Part shown: positions 23,646 through 36,300 of the stretch, one piece after another | Layout: every line of letters begins with the position of its first letter | Position numbering within the stretch: position 1 is the first letter of the stretch | Assembly (NCBI GenBank): GCA_963922205.1 | Contig: CAWUHX010000075.1 | Coordinates: 992,001 to 1,056,000 of the forward strand | Reading direction: 5' to 3' | Source of the DNA: Romanomermis culicivorax | Lineage: Eukaryota > Nematoda > Enoplea > Mermithida > Mermithidae | Length of the DNA stretch: 64,000 nucleotides | Program-made: the position numbers and the translations under genes | The notes under the pieces: model-generated | Database searches by the model: none | Told to the model about the DNA's origin: nothing | The model's input: the letters and a program-made list of their open reading frames with translations, nothing else

Positions 23646-24478
23646 TGTCAGAGGGTCAATTCCTCTGACCTTTGGTCCTCTAATTACATCATTTCATTTT
23701 CTAAAGTTTCTTTATTGCTAAAGTGTTTTCATTTATTCTCAGGTAAACAAACCGATAAAACGGTTTGTGTCACTCATATTTTTGGTCTAAAATAAACAAA
23801 TGGTTGGCGCAAATGTTTTGCATATCACTTGCAGGTTGATGTTAGACGCGCGACAGCGTTTTTATTCATTCTCGTTTTTTCTTACTATTATTGTTGTGAA
23901 AAATATTCTCGTCTGGAGATTCGCCTCTCCCTTGTGTATTATTGGCGTCTGCACCGTAGCATTCGGACGCTGTGTTATTTGGACGGTGGTGACGAAGGAA
24001 AGGATCGTCGTTTTGTTTATTTGTATTTCGTGATACGCGCCGCGGGCGAATTTGAGTAGTAACGCGGCCTGAGACGTTTTCGACATTCCATTTTGAGGAG
24101 AGGAACCAGTGAGTGGTTGTTTGAGTTAGTTTACTTATTTTTGGTAGAGTTTCAGCTTAGGCCGTGGCCTGAGAGATCCCATTGGCCCTGTGGCTCGTTG
24201 CTCAGGGACAAGTCAGAAGGATCAGTCGACTAGGGAGGTTGTTGGCGTTAGTGTTTATATTCTCGGCACTCTGCACCTTTGTTTCGTACTTACATTCCTC
24301 ATTGTATTCCACTACCTGTTGTGTTTGGCTCACCAATAAACGTTCACGTACATCAAGTCTCAACTTACTGCAGTAGGAGTGTGATTAGTACCGGGTTAGC
24401 GTCAGGGGCCGTACCAGATTGGATCTCCCAAGAACCGCAGGTAGGCAGCCGAGGGTATACGAGCACATAAATACGACA
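23646..24478 (+). repeat. 3' LTR of copy 1
   Basis: Same 833 bp as the 5' LTR apart from about three transitions (near 23768, 23807 and 24086). It is followed by the CTGG target duplication. Confidence 0.95.
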
Positions 24479-24482
24479 CTGG

Positions 24483-25457
24483 CATCATGCGAAGTCTAAA
24501 AACATCAGTATGGACCATCATCTGCAAAGGAACCAACTTGTAAATAAAATTCAAAACCTATCTACACCTCCACGATCTGATAAATTTTGACTAATTTTTC
24601 ACAATACCAGCATGATAGCATGCTAACAAAAAGATTGAGTAAGTATCTGCCTATTTTTGACAAGTCGATGGAAGTGATCCTATTCAATTTGGGAAGTTCA
24701 ATTCTCTTTAATTTGGTGCACATTAGAAAAAATTGGGTTGATAAACTAATTTTCAAAAATTATAAATGGTACTAAAATTTCAAAAACTTCTGCGCACACT
24801 AAATCTACTATAATCATTCTACTTTGAAACCATACGATACGACTTCTTGCCAGTTACTGAAACAACTAATTAGCATATGAGAAATTGAAATAATTTCAGT
24901 ATAAATTTAATTTCAGAAGTCTGGTTCTCTTCTGATGCACACCGTAGCACCATCCGGTTATCTTAGACATTTTTTCAAGTTCCCACCCGCAACATGCTCC
25001 GTTTTCTTATAATTTTTGTCAAATTTCCGCATTCATCGAATTGATGTAATGGTGTTATTATCAGAAATGCTCTCGCCCGAATGCAACCATGATTTCACAT
25101 GGATGTTTCACGACCATTCAACTGGCCTGTTCTGAGTATGCATATTGTAAAATAGATGCATAGTTTAATCTACTATGAACATTATCCAATCCACTTCTGT
25201 ATAGAAAAATTGGGAAAATTGCGGTCGATGAAATCCGTTGCTTTTCTATACGTAAAATCTAATGGATGCGTCAGCCAAGTTGGCTCTCCATAGCTTTTTT
25301 CCATGTACGTCGTTTTTGTCTCCGCTTTATCTAGAAAATTAAAACTTGCTGGTTAATTCGCAATGTTCCATTTTGTTTGACGATCGTATTGATTTTTAAT
25401 TATCTTCAAAATGCCAGATTTTTATTTTGGCGCACATCGGGAACACTGGCCCATATG
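24483..25457. other. AT-rich DNA, no gene recognised
   Basis: Overlapping short frames on both strands with no domain. Nothing repeated or structured was noticed. Confidence 0.5.
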
Positions 25458-26525
25458 CTAGAAGGTGGGGAGTAGTCTAATCCGAGGAGTAGCCACTCTC
25501 CGGAGTAAGCTAATTCACCGACTAGTTACTCCCCAGATTAGGCTACTCTATGGATTTTATTTCTTGACATTCCAGAAAGTGGAGTGGTGGCGGACTTCGT
25601 AACCCGTGGATTAAACAGTGGAGTAGTGGCAAAAAGACAAGAAAAAAAGTTGTCACATTTTTCACAGTGGATTTCTGCTGTTCATCATGGGTTTATCGAT
25701 TTTATTACTTTTCTAAACACCACTTTATCGACTTTTTCTCTGCAAGGCCACTTTTTGTCAGGTTTATCGGTTTTTCTGCATTCATTGCATTGCTTTTTGC
25801 TAATCTACATAATTTGAGACTTGTAGCAACAAAAAACGAGGTGATAATTTTTCGGAGCTTGAAATTAATTTTCTAATCAAATAAGTCAAAAGTCGAAACA
25901 GTGTTATCGAAAATTTACTGACGGACAGTTCGGATAATAGGACAAAAACGTGGGCATACGTTGGCATTGTGATAGAATTCCGAGAAAATCCAAAATTTTG
26001 AATTGTTGAATTTTAAATTTTTGAATTTTCTGGTTCATTATGCACATTTCTATAGATTCACGTACTGTAGCTTTATTGGATTGATATCTTAGTTGGAAGT
26101 CATAATCATTATAAATTACGAATGGATCTGATCTTCGAAAAAGAACTTGTGGAGTGTTGTTTGCATGATCGTTTTCCTCGTCCGAATTTTCCAAAAAATT
26201 GATGAAATCAACAACTTCCATAGTTATAGCACTATAAATCTGTCTTACTCCACCGAATACACCTGGCCGGTGCATGTTTAGAAAATGACGAGAAAAAATT
26301 TTTTTAGTTCACTGTTTACTCTACTCTTTCTGGAATACTGAAAAAAGATAATCCACTGATTACTCCACCGTTTAATCCGTGAATTAGCCTACTCCGCTTT
26401 ATGGCATACCGATTTATTCTACTCTACTATTCTCTTTACTCCTCTTTCTGGAATGCCAACTGGAGATGATCCGGGAAATAATTCACCGTTTACTCTACGG
26501 AGTAGACTACTCCACTTTCAAGAGC
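25458..26525 (-). mobile_element. Inverted-repeat DNA transposon with a PIF/Harbinger-like fragment
   Basis: The left end (gaaggtggggagtagtctaa) matches the reverse complement of the right end (tgaaagtggagtagtctact). Inside both arms, further inverted copies of ATTCCAGAAAG plus GGAGTAG and of GGATTAAACNGTGGAGTA occur (25570-25635 against 26310-26400). The core holds a minus-strand frame resembling the N-terminal part of Harbinger-type proteins. Boundaries are approximate and I did not find a clear 3-bp target duplication. Confidence 0.55.
25904..26275 (-). pseudogene. N-terminal fragment of a HARBI1-like transposase
   Basis: The frame reads an acidic stretch (ENSDEENDHANN) followed by FRRSDPFVIYNDYDFQLRY and SNKATVRESIEM. 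That resembles the region of PIF/Harbinger transposases in which RxxDP...YxDxxFxxRFRLSK is followed by the helix before the DDE core. The catalytic domain is absent. Resemblance is short, so the family call is tentative. Confidence 0.45.
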
Positions 26526-27379
26526 CTAAACCATTAGTTCTGAATTTTGGTCGATTTCCATGAAATGCAAAAAAGAAAAACCTTGAACTGCAGGCATGAT
26601 AGTTCACACAAAGGTTCTAACTGCAAAATTTTTTGTTCAAAAGTTGTTTTATATATAAAACCTCTACTCTAGTCGAAGTCCGTCGACTCAAATTAAATTT
26701 CAGCGTCAAAGTTAAGCTAATCACGATTGTGTAAAGAATTTTGTTCAGAAAAGACTTCACATTGCCCTATAAGAAAGAGTAAAGTTTAGCATTTTTACTG
26801 AAATCAGGATTATAGATACATGTTCTTTTTGGAGCATATCACAGTAAATATTGGGCTTTTGCTGCCATTTATTTACTGACTGCTGTATAGACGTTGCCAA
26901 AGTTGACGCTAGACAGGGTGGTCCCCAGGTGTAAATTCTGGAATGTTACATGCTATAGCAATTCGATAGTCCACAGCAACCTGATCCATATCACACAAAT
27001 TGAAATTTTCATAAATTCACAGAAACTATAGTAGATATGGATATTAAGCGAAAAATGACATTAAGCGTCGTTGACATAACAAAGGTGTCTCTCAGGAAGA
27101 CAATTTGATCTCATACAATTTTCGATCAATGGACTTTTGAACATCATCAAAATTCAAAACTATGTTTTTCACAAGTTTTAGTAAGTGTTATTTTGGTGCT
27201 TACAATAATTTTCCCAGTGCATGTCTGAGCAAAAACATTCCCCGTTTTTAAAGTCGGGTGTAGGCAAAATGCCTAGTATTTACTACACTTTTGCAAATTT
27301 TAGTGTGAACACGATCTATAGGAAAAACAGACTGGTGTAATATTAGTCGCATGGTCATAGACTATCGGATGCACAGAAT
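26526..27379. other. AT-rich DNA downstream of Kunitz-like gene A, no gene recognised
   Basis: No frame with a recognisable domain on either strand. If gene A has a further 3' exon (see its last-exon note) it would lie here; I could not pick it out. Confidence 0.4.
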
Positions 27380-30300
27380 TTACATCTGAAAACCTGCCTT
27401 GCTTGATCGAGGAGTATATGTATGTCCATTTGAATTGAAAACTATTAATAATTGCACTCGCATTACTGTTGACAGACGCAAATTATAACGCTTACACATT
27501 AAATATTGTTCGCATTCTTCAAGCGTCCTGAACCATGCTCTCATTGATCGTTCGGGAACCGAAGATTCCTTCCTTGTACAAAACGACATTGTATCAACTA
27601 CATACTGATATTTACCGTCATGCGATCCACTTCGACCTGAATCAAAAAAGTGGTGGTAAAACGTCGAATAGTGCCTATGTGTGGAAGGAGGAAACTGAGT
27701 GGAGGTAACTGGATCATACCCCCACTTGTTTCCATGCCTCAAAAGTCAGAAAATCTGAAATGCTATGGCTTAGTGTAGTCATATGCCAGGATAATAATGT
27801 CACTTTGCTTTGAAGCACCGCTTTTGTATTTCAAGTACGAAGTAGAATCGAATGCAAACGAAAAATTCTGGTTTTGTACTTGTGCAGAACAATATTTGAG
27901 AGCGAAAATGGTGCGCCTCCCTACTTCTTGGAAGGAATTTCCAAATCTTTCGGCTCTTCGAGTCGATACCGTGCAAATCTGTCGTATTTTTTGCTTTCAT
28001 CAAACAAACTATACTTGAATATCATTATGAGATACCGCAGGACTATTCTGAGTTGCTTAATTGTTTGTTTGTGCTTTTAAAGCATCAGTTCATGAAAGAT
28101 CAGGTGTACAATGGGTTAAGCCGGGAAAGTGTTGCATTTTGGAAAGTTTCGTGCTAGAAATTGCGATATAAATCATATTATAATGCATTCGATGGCCGAA
28201 GCAAGCTGAATAATATTTGTTATGTTTACTTCTCTGCTTAGGTCAAAGACGTCAGCAATATAACTCAAGTCCTATTGGGTTGTATTCAACTGACTACTGT
28301 AGGTCATTCAGAGGAGCTTCCTATTAGCAATCAACTAAACACAGTGCAACAGTCCTTAAGCAGAAATAAACACAACCTTCAGTCACTAATAAGTAACTGG
28401 AAACTCTAACTCTTGCAATCGAAGGCCACTCAGGGTCTCCCCAGATGCCTCCTAAAGGTTAACACAAGTACACAGAACTCACTGCAATAATATCCAAAGG
28501 AGCTAGGGCTTTACCTTGGCTTCGGATCCCGTGTAAGACAACTCCCGCTTCTGCTTATTGCGCAAGTAATAAAATAATGAATGATAAATAGTAATAATAA
28601 TATTATTATGCAAATAGGTGTGTGTTGGGCTGTCGACGCTTGCCTTTATTGGGCGTAAAAGGAATAATATAAAGAAAATGGACAGGACTCGCCCGCGACA
28701 CACCAAAGTATGAGAATGATAAAACATTGCTCTTTTTGGTCAAATCGTAACTTTGTCGATTCACCAATTTTGCATAGATGTGGGATTACTACTACCGTAA
28801 GTACATCCCCAACATATTACACTGGTCCTTGTCCACAAAAAGCTTTATATTTACTCTGTGACAGTGTATTCGCCTTTACCAGATTTCAGAAACCAAAGAA
28901 ACAGAAGAAATATCAACAGACTTTTTTGAGAACTGTAATATTGTTCATATGGTCGTCTTCTGACAGGAATATCCTTCAAAAGTTTTGAATCTAAGTTTCA
29001 GCTCTGAAATTAATAACGGCATAATATTCATTTACGAGCGTGTGAAATAATTCTCAGATTTCAGTGCACTCTATCAAATTCAACTTCAAGCACACATGCA
29101 TGAATTGTGGTTATTGAAATCAGGTGCCACTTTTTCAATGCTGACGAAAATTTTGTCAGTGAAGTAAATGTGTCAGTCAATTTTTACAGTGACGAGATCA
29201 GTGAACATCAATTTTTGGGCTTCCCAAAGCTGAACGATTTTTAATTCCGTGACCAAATCTCATAATTGGCCACAGGGTATACATAGGGTATACATTATCC
29301 CTACCCTAAACTTTAGAGTAACCATTTGCTATCTGGCGATTTTTGGACAAAATTACAAAAATTACAAAGAAAAATACATTGACAAAAAATAACTGATGCA
29401 AGCAATGCACAGTATATGGTTGACAATAAGTATGAGAACATCAAAATAAGTTACTGGTTGGCAAATACACATCATCTTCCATTTCAGTATCATCCAATTT
29501 CATTTCCTTTCTTGTTTTCTTTTTTCGATTATGAGGGTCATCAGTGCGCATGTGGTTTTCTGCAACCCATGCCTTTGCATATTTTGATGCTTTGAACTGT
29601 TCCAAATCATTTGGGCCATTTATTCTTAAGCGCATCAAAGCATCCAGGCTTATTCCTTCGAGTCTTGATCGCCTTGATGTGCGTATATGGTTCATTATTG
29701 AAAAGTCAGAAACATGTCAGAAAAACTAACCTGGCATTTACTGAGTTTGAGTTTGGTTTTATCATCAATCAACATGCTCATTTATTTATTTCAGAATAAC
29801 AATGCTTCCAGTTTTTATCACCAACATAATCCAAAAAATACGAAAAGCAAAGCAAACACATCTAAAATTGACTTTTATCATTGTCACAAAAATGATTTGC
29901 TATATGTCAATTTTAGGATTTTTCCCTACCCTAAAATTTTGACCGTGGCCATGTATGCCAAATCTTGTCAAAGATTTCATCAAAAAACTTTGGTTTGTTG
30001 AGGAATTGAAATTGTGATTTCCAGTAACATAAAAGCTTTCAATTTTGCTGCTATTTGTCCATGTATGTAATGTATGTAATGTATGTAAAGTATGTAATGT
30101 ATCTAATGTCTGTAATGTACGTAATGTATGTAATGTATCTAATGTCTGCAGTGTATGTAATATATCTAATGTATGTAATGTATGTGATGTATGTAATGTT
30201 TGGATTGTCTCTAATGTATGCAATGTCTGTCAAAGTGGTTATCGCATTTTAATTTTTTTTGTTTTTTTCTGTTTTTTCATCTATTTGCCTAGCTTTTGCA

Positions 30301-33300
30301 TTGTATCTAATGAGACGTAGTATCGGGAATCAGCATTCCTTTGTGAAAATCATAAGTAAATTTTTTATAGATTTTTAGAAACTGATGGGATGCCAACGGG
30401 GCAATTCATAATTTGTTGCACCTGCACATCATGCTGGTGCACGTGCATATAGTTTTTGGGCATTCAAATTTTGTCCACATATTTTGTGTCGTGGTCCACC
30501 GTAGACCTATGTAAATTTGTGTGCGGTCGTTTTCTCTGTATATATAGTCCGGCCTTTGGCCAACTATTTATTTATCTCTTATCGTCTTCTATTTACCATG
30601 GTATTGTTTAGGAATAAATTATGCAAATCAGCCAGTGTAACTGGTACATCCATGACTTCATTGTAGTGGGCCGCCAGTAGAGGATAAACCTACTGACCCA
30701 CACAACATAATGGGATGCCAACTGGACAATTCGTAATTTCCTCATCTGAATCTCATCCTCAATTTTCCTTATCTCCCTTGACCACTTATGACCCACCTAT
30801 TTGCTTAAGCTTATAAAATAAGGCAGCTTCTGCAAACTTCAATTTTTGCTTACTGCTCTACTTTAAAGATATATCCCAGAAGGAAAAAAATACTATTGCG
30901 TTTTTACAAGAAGAGGATGAAAATAATAAAATTAAGGGAAAGAATGAAGAAAACAATATGGAAAAAACATAAAAAGTTACAAAATTGATGAAGCACATTA
31001 AAACATTGGAACATAGAATACAAAATTTGATATTGATTTGAATTGAATACAATATTGATATTGACATATTGAATACAAATTGATGAATCAATACATTTGG
31101 ATAACTAAAGAGGGGTATTGATTTTTGTCCTATTTTTTGTTCAATAAAAACCGCTATTATGAACAGTTAGAGAGGTTCGAACCTGCCTTAATTCATTTTT
31201 CGTCAACGAGTTAGAAATTTTGACTATAAAATATTTAGGGAGCTTCGAAAAACTCAATGTCACATGTCCTCAAGAAAATTAGGGAATTTTGTTAATGAAC
31301 AGAACATTTCATCATCGAAATCTGGTCAAAGGAATTTTCCTCGGGAAACCCCAAAAAATATTTTCTTAACCTAGTTCTGAAATTCTGCCAACCAACTGCC
31401 AATTTCGCTGGCGAATTAAGTTTGGGAGCTTTGAGAAACCAGCCCCAGGTAAAAGCATATTTAGTGTTCAATGCTACATTTGTGCCAATCTGATTAAATA
31501 CAATCCATCTGAATTCCAATTCAGAACATTCCTTACATTCATCCTTAGTCTTAAAAAGACCCGGTGATTTTAAATCCATCGTTGGTCGGCAATCGCCAAG
31601 TCTATAACGAAAACCCACCGACCTTTCTTGTAGCTCTATATCTGTAAAAATATGAAATGAGCTATGTTCCATAAATTATTGTTCCTAACCTTCTCTATAC
31701 TTCTCCATGCATTTCTCTTTCGACTTGAACATGTACATTGGACCTGCATGTCTGCTTTCTAAGTCCAAAGCGTGGCATTTCAATTTCATGTAATAAGGTC
31801 CATATTCTTTCACTGACACCATGGTATTGCTTTTGTCTGTGAAAAACATACCACTAGAAAGTTTCGGCACAGATTGTACTCATTTTTATTCAACTTTGTC
31901 TGTATAAACACTGAGCCATCGAGCAATGTAGATATAAAAATTTATGGTTAAGGTCTGTCCTCTCACAAACACTCCCTTTGTGAATCATAAAAGCAATGTT
32001 GTGATTATCGTAATTGCCTAAAAGCTAAACAATCAAATCATGTAAAAGAATGTGATATCCATTACTCTTACTCAAGCATTCCATGCAGTCCTGATGACTA
32101 TTAAAGCTGTATTCCAATAAGTTACAGGGTTTTTCATCTGGCACTTCCTGACAAGTATTGTCCTGTATTTTGTGACAACTCTTGACCATTCTTCCTATAA
32201 AATTTATAAATTTATAAATTGCGAATGGTGAATACCAAAATAATAATGCATATACGTTCTGATGAAATTTTTTCGCATTCCTTCCTCGATATGTAGTAGA
32301 CGTCTCCCGGTTTCTTCAGCTCAGATTTAGTTTTCATGCAATGATTTTTCTTTGGAGAGTAGAACCACACTCGATAATTCTTTTCTAGAAAAGAAATAGT
32401 TGTGCTCTAGTTAAAACTTCGGAACCAACATCTCTGTGAAAAATCGTTTAACAAACCTTCACCATCAATCATTTCAACTAAAAATCTATGGTTAAATGCT
32501 TAGACTTAATAGCAGTAAACACGGGCATCCTTGTACGCAATCATAAAGCATATGATTGGCAGATGATGGTTAAGAACAGGTCTGGGGGACAATAGCCAAG
32601 GATGGGGTAGGCGGGCAATGGTTAAGGATGGAGCAGGCGAGCAATGATTAGACATAAGCATTGTCTAAGGATAGGACAAGAGTTGTCCTCGTGCAGCAAA
32701 GTATAGGGATCGCGTTTCAAAGTTCGGGTGCACAGGCTCAACTATAGGACTATGTTTGACTACTGCACGCCATATCTATGCTTAATCACTGCACGCCACG
32801 CCTTCACGTTGGCATGAAGCGATTAATACTTAGTCTCCATACCTTGCAGATGAAAACGATTTTTTCGTCTTAAAGAACATAGATGGCTGCATTTTCGGGT
32901 CGAATCGCACCCCTATGCTTTAGCACATCAGGCCTATTATGCTTGACCACTACACAGCAAGATGCATGGGCTTACCACTCTTAATTACATAAGACTATAG
33001 CAAAATAGAAGACTTGCTTCTCAATAAAAACAGATTATGAGTTTCCAATCGTAAGGCAATAGTTTGCTAAAAGGACTGCATATTTTGGTCAAAGATTTGC
33101 GTTCTGTCGTGAACGAAAACATCATTGCACATTATGAAGCGCAACCATCTTTGACTACGAATACCATTATCCCCACCTCTGCTTTTTAAAAATTGAGAAA
33201 AATGACCAAAAAACAGTAGATGCAAGAATGGAAAAAAATTTTTTTAGCATCCTATAGGAAGTGTAAGTGAGTTGAGCTGCAGCTTACCTGCACCTTAACG

Positions 33301-36300
33301 GCAATGGTATAACATATATAATCTGTTTTTTTATAAAATGCTGTAAATCAAAAATTGATATAAATTGGCAGTGTGATCGAATTTGTTTACATAAAGCTTT
33401 AACCACAGAATTTTCTACCCCACGAAAAATTGTCGAAGTTAGTTCAGTAAGCTCCCGAAGTCCAATATGACATTTGATTTAGCATAAAATCGTAAAACTA
33501 TGGAATGGTACTTGCTCCCCACTTTTAATATTTGCAAGCATGTCAAGATAAACAGACTTGAGCTACAAATTACACTGCAGCTCAGGTGAAGCTTAAATCT
33601 CTTTGATGAAACTTTGCATGAAAGTGAAAATTTACGTTGGAATTTTTCAAGTTTTTATCGTACTATGTTATGAACACGCGATGCGAAATATGAAAACACA
33701 GAATTTTACTGTAAAACTTTTATTATACGAGGGAGACATTTTTTCTGATATGATATGAAATAAATCCCCAAATATACTTCTTTACACATTCTACACACTT
33801 TTGAAGCGTCACGGAGGAGATGGAAAAAGCCGAAAGAATCATTTGGATCTCTCTCCTGAAGTTTTTTCATTTGAATAAATCCCCGACCACAAGAGTTCTC
33901 ACGATACAGACTTCGTACTAATCAGCAAAGAATGTGGCTCGAAGTTTTGATAAAGTTTCATAGATAATTGTTGTTGAGTGGTACACTCCGAATGAGAGAT
34001 CGAAAATTTGGGAAATTATTATCAAATTTTAGAAACCGAGTGATTGTTTGAAATACATTTACAGGAAAACAACCAATGTAATTCGGATGCCTTTTGCTGA
34101 ATTGAAAAAGCGCAACAATCGACTACCATTTGATTTATTGTCATTTGGGTATCATCGTGTAATGTGAAGAAAGGGTGTCTAAAACCGTAGAGCACTTCCC
34201 CACAAAATATAACGTAGACAGGTGTCAGATAACTGACATATTTGTAACATCAAGTTCCCGCCTTCGATTTCTTTTTCAATTAAATTACTGAAGAGAGGAG
34301 TTAACATTGCATCAGGAAGGAAATCAGTATTTTTGAATCAACCTTCAAAATGTGTGCGAGACGCTACAGCTACTAGAACGGTGCGCAAATCTGATTGAAA
34401 TTTTGTGCTCAAAAATGGCTCAAAATGACGTTTTTGGTTTATTTCGTCATCCTTTTTAACACTGTTAAAATAGCACAAATAGAGAAGGGATTATAAATTT
34501 TCTTTCATACCACCTTTTACAAAATGACTACAGAGTTACGTCTCTTCTGAGCTGTGATATTCTCAAGCACGTTTACAAACCGGAAAATTATGAAAATGAA
34601 AAAATTCAGAGCTTTGTAGTATTGTAGCCATGCGAATTTGGACTTTTATGTGAAATGAATGCAGTCATAATATTCAGTGTGCAAAATAACTTCAATTATG
34701 CCATTTTCAGATGTTATTGATTTTCAATTCATCGTCGGTCGATAGTCCAGAATTTGAGAAATCGTATCTTGAGCTGCAACTCGGCTCTGAGCCCTTATCT
34801 CCGAATTTTTTTACACATTCGAAGTTAGACTTTGAAAATATTCTGAAACGCGAAATTTCGAAAATGACCTCATCTTGTAAAACGCTCCTTTTTTCAGATA
34901 GACACAGAAATTTAGACTCGTTGTTTCCCTCCCTGGAAAACACTGTGTAAAATTTGGACCAATACTAAAACACGGTGACAGTCTTACCCAAATAAGATTT
35001 ACAGTCGTATTCGTAACCAAAACATAAGGTCAGTCCATTCACGACGTGCGAATAAGGTGCACATTCAACCGAAGTGTCACTTTCAACTATGCAATACCTG
35101 CCTGCAATGAAAAAATGCGTAGATCAACAGGACACTGTTAAATCGGATTTGAATCTCACGTCCAGTATTTGCACGGCATAAGTCAAAGGTTCTGTAACGA
35201 ATTCTACTGCTTCGTCTGTAGGATATGATGCATTTCTGTGATTTTGTATTATATGTGAAGTATGGATCGTCTACTGTAAAAGACGAAAAATTTCACATAA
35301 TGTAGGATTGAGCACATAGTGTGGATGTAAGGCCTCCTCCACTGATTAAATGTGATATGTCATAATCAAAAATGCAGAACACTAAAGTCTCCCTTCACGG
35401 TATGAGAAAGAAGCTGTATCAACAATTCAGGAGTTATGGTTGTAATATGACACATGTATGGCTCTGACAGCATGATGAACAGTAATTCCTCCACTACACA
35501 GACATTATGAGTAGAACTGATACACACCTATCCAATTGTTGATGTGTGCTCAACTATAGACGGATGCGTTGAATCACTTCTTGCTGATCTGTCTAAATCA
35601 ATTCCATTAAAACATAAAGCTTTTAGTTGAATTGATTTAGACTGAAATGCAGCTGAGGCAACTTGAAACATTCAGCCAGCTTATGAAGAACCCGTTATAG
35701 CTGGAAGTACTATGAAATTTTGATTTTCAAGATTCCTGAAGAAAAAGTTGAAGCATCGGAGAGCAACAAAGATATGAACCCCTCTAAGCTTACCAAAGCA
35801 TTATAGTGTTGCCATAGTCATAGCACTAATTTTGAGGTTTGTTAGATGGACCTATTGTCGTGTTACAAGAGATAGAAAATTGGTTCATCTACATCAAGAT
35901 AATATGCCACATTTTAAGCTTTGAAATTTTTCATTACAGCCTCATTCGAAGCAGATTCATCATCCGTTCGTATATTTTTGGTACGCCTGGTATAATAAGC
36001 TGTTTCTCTGAAACTCTCAACTTATAAGCAAAGAACGATATTGTGATCCCACTTACCGGGTCGACTATTCCCTCTTTGGCAAACGTCGTTCGGATGACCG
36101 GAGCATTGTTGCGCTTTGGCTTCAATGTTTGCTTTCCGGGCTTTGAAAAATGATCACGGAATATTCGAAATAATACATGATACAGTAGATACTTACCGTA
36201 AGCCGTCTTACAGTCTTGCAGTGTTTGAAACAGAGCGTCCGTTCCAAAGGAGCGGCGGTCATTAGTAGATACGCAGGACCTCTTTTGAGGATTATACCTA

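Larger units (their letters stand above)
13994..24478 (+). mobile_element. Full-length Ty3/gypsy LTR retrotransposon (copy 1)
   Basis: Two 833-bp LTRs (13994-14826 and 23646-24478) begin TGTCAG and end ACA. They are flanked by the direct duplication CTGG (13990-13993 and 24479-24482). The LTRs differ at about three positions by eye, all transitions, so insertion is recent. The order gag, protease, reverse transcriptase, RNase H, integrase in one frame identifies Ty3/gypsy. At 10,485 bp it is long for the group because about 2.8 kb lies between pol and the 3' LTR, including an exonuclease-like ORF. Two stops interrupt gag-pol, so this copy is not autonomous as read. Confidence 0.95.

Noticed and set aside
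30045..30320. Repeat proteins with Cys-Asn-Val or Met-Tyr-Val units
   Set aside because: They are translations of the 9-bp minisatellite, open in several frames on both strands.
31292..31536. Extension of the gene A exon at 31641-31537 into a longer C-terminus
   Set aside because: A GTAAGG donor at 31536 aligns with the gene B donor, and splicing there recreates a conserved Cys; the extension is intron read-through.
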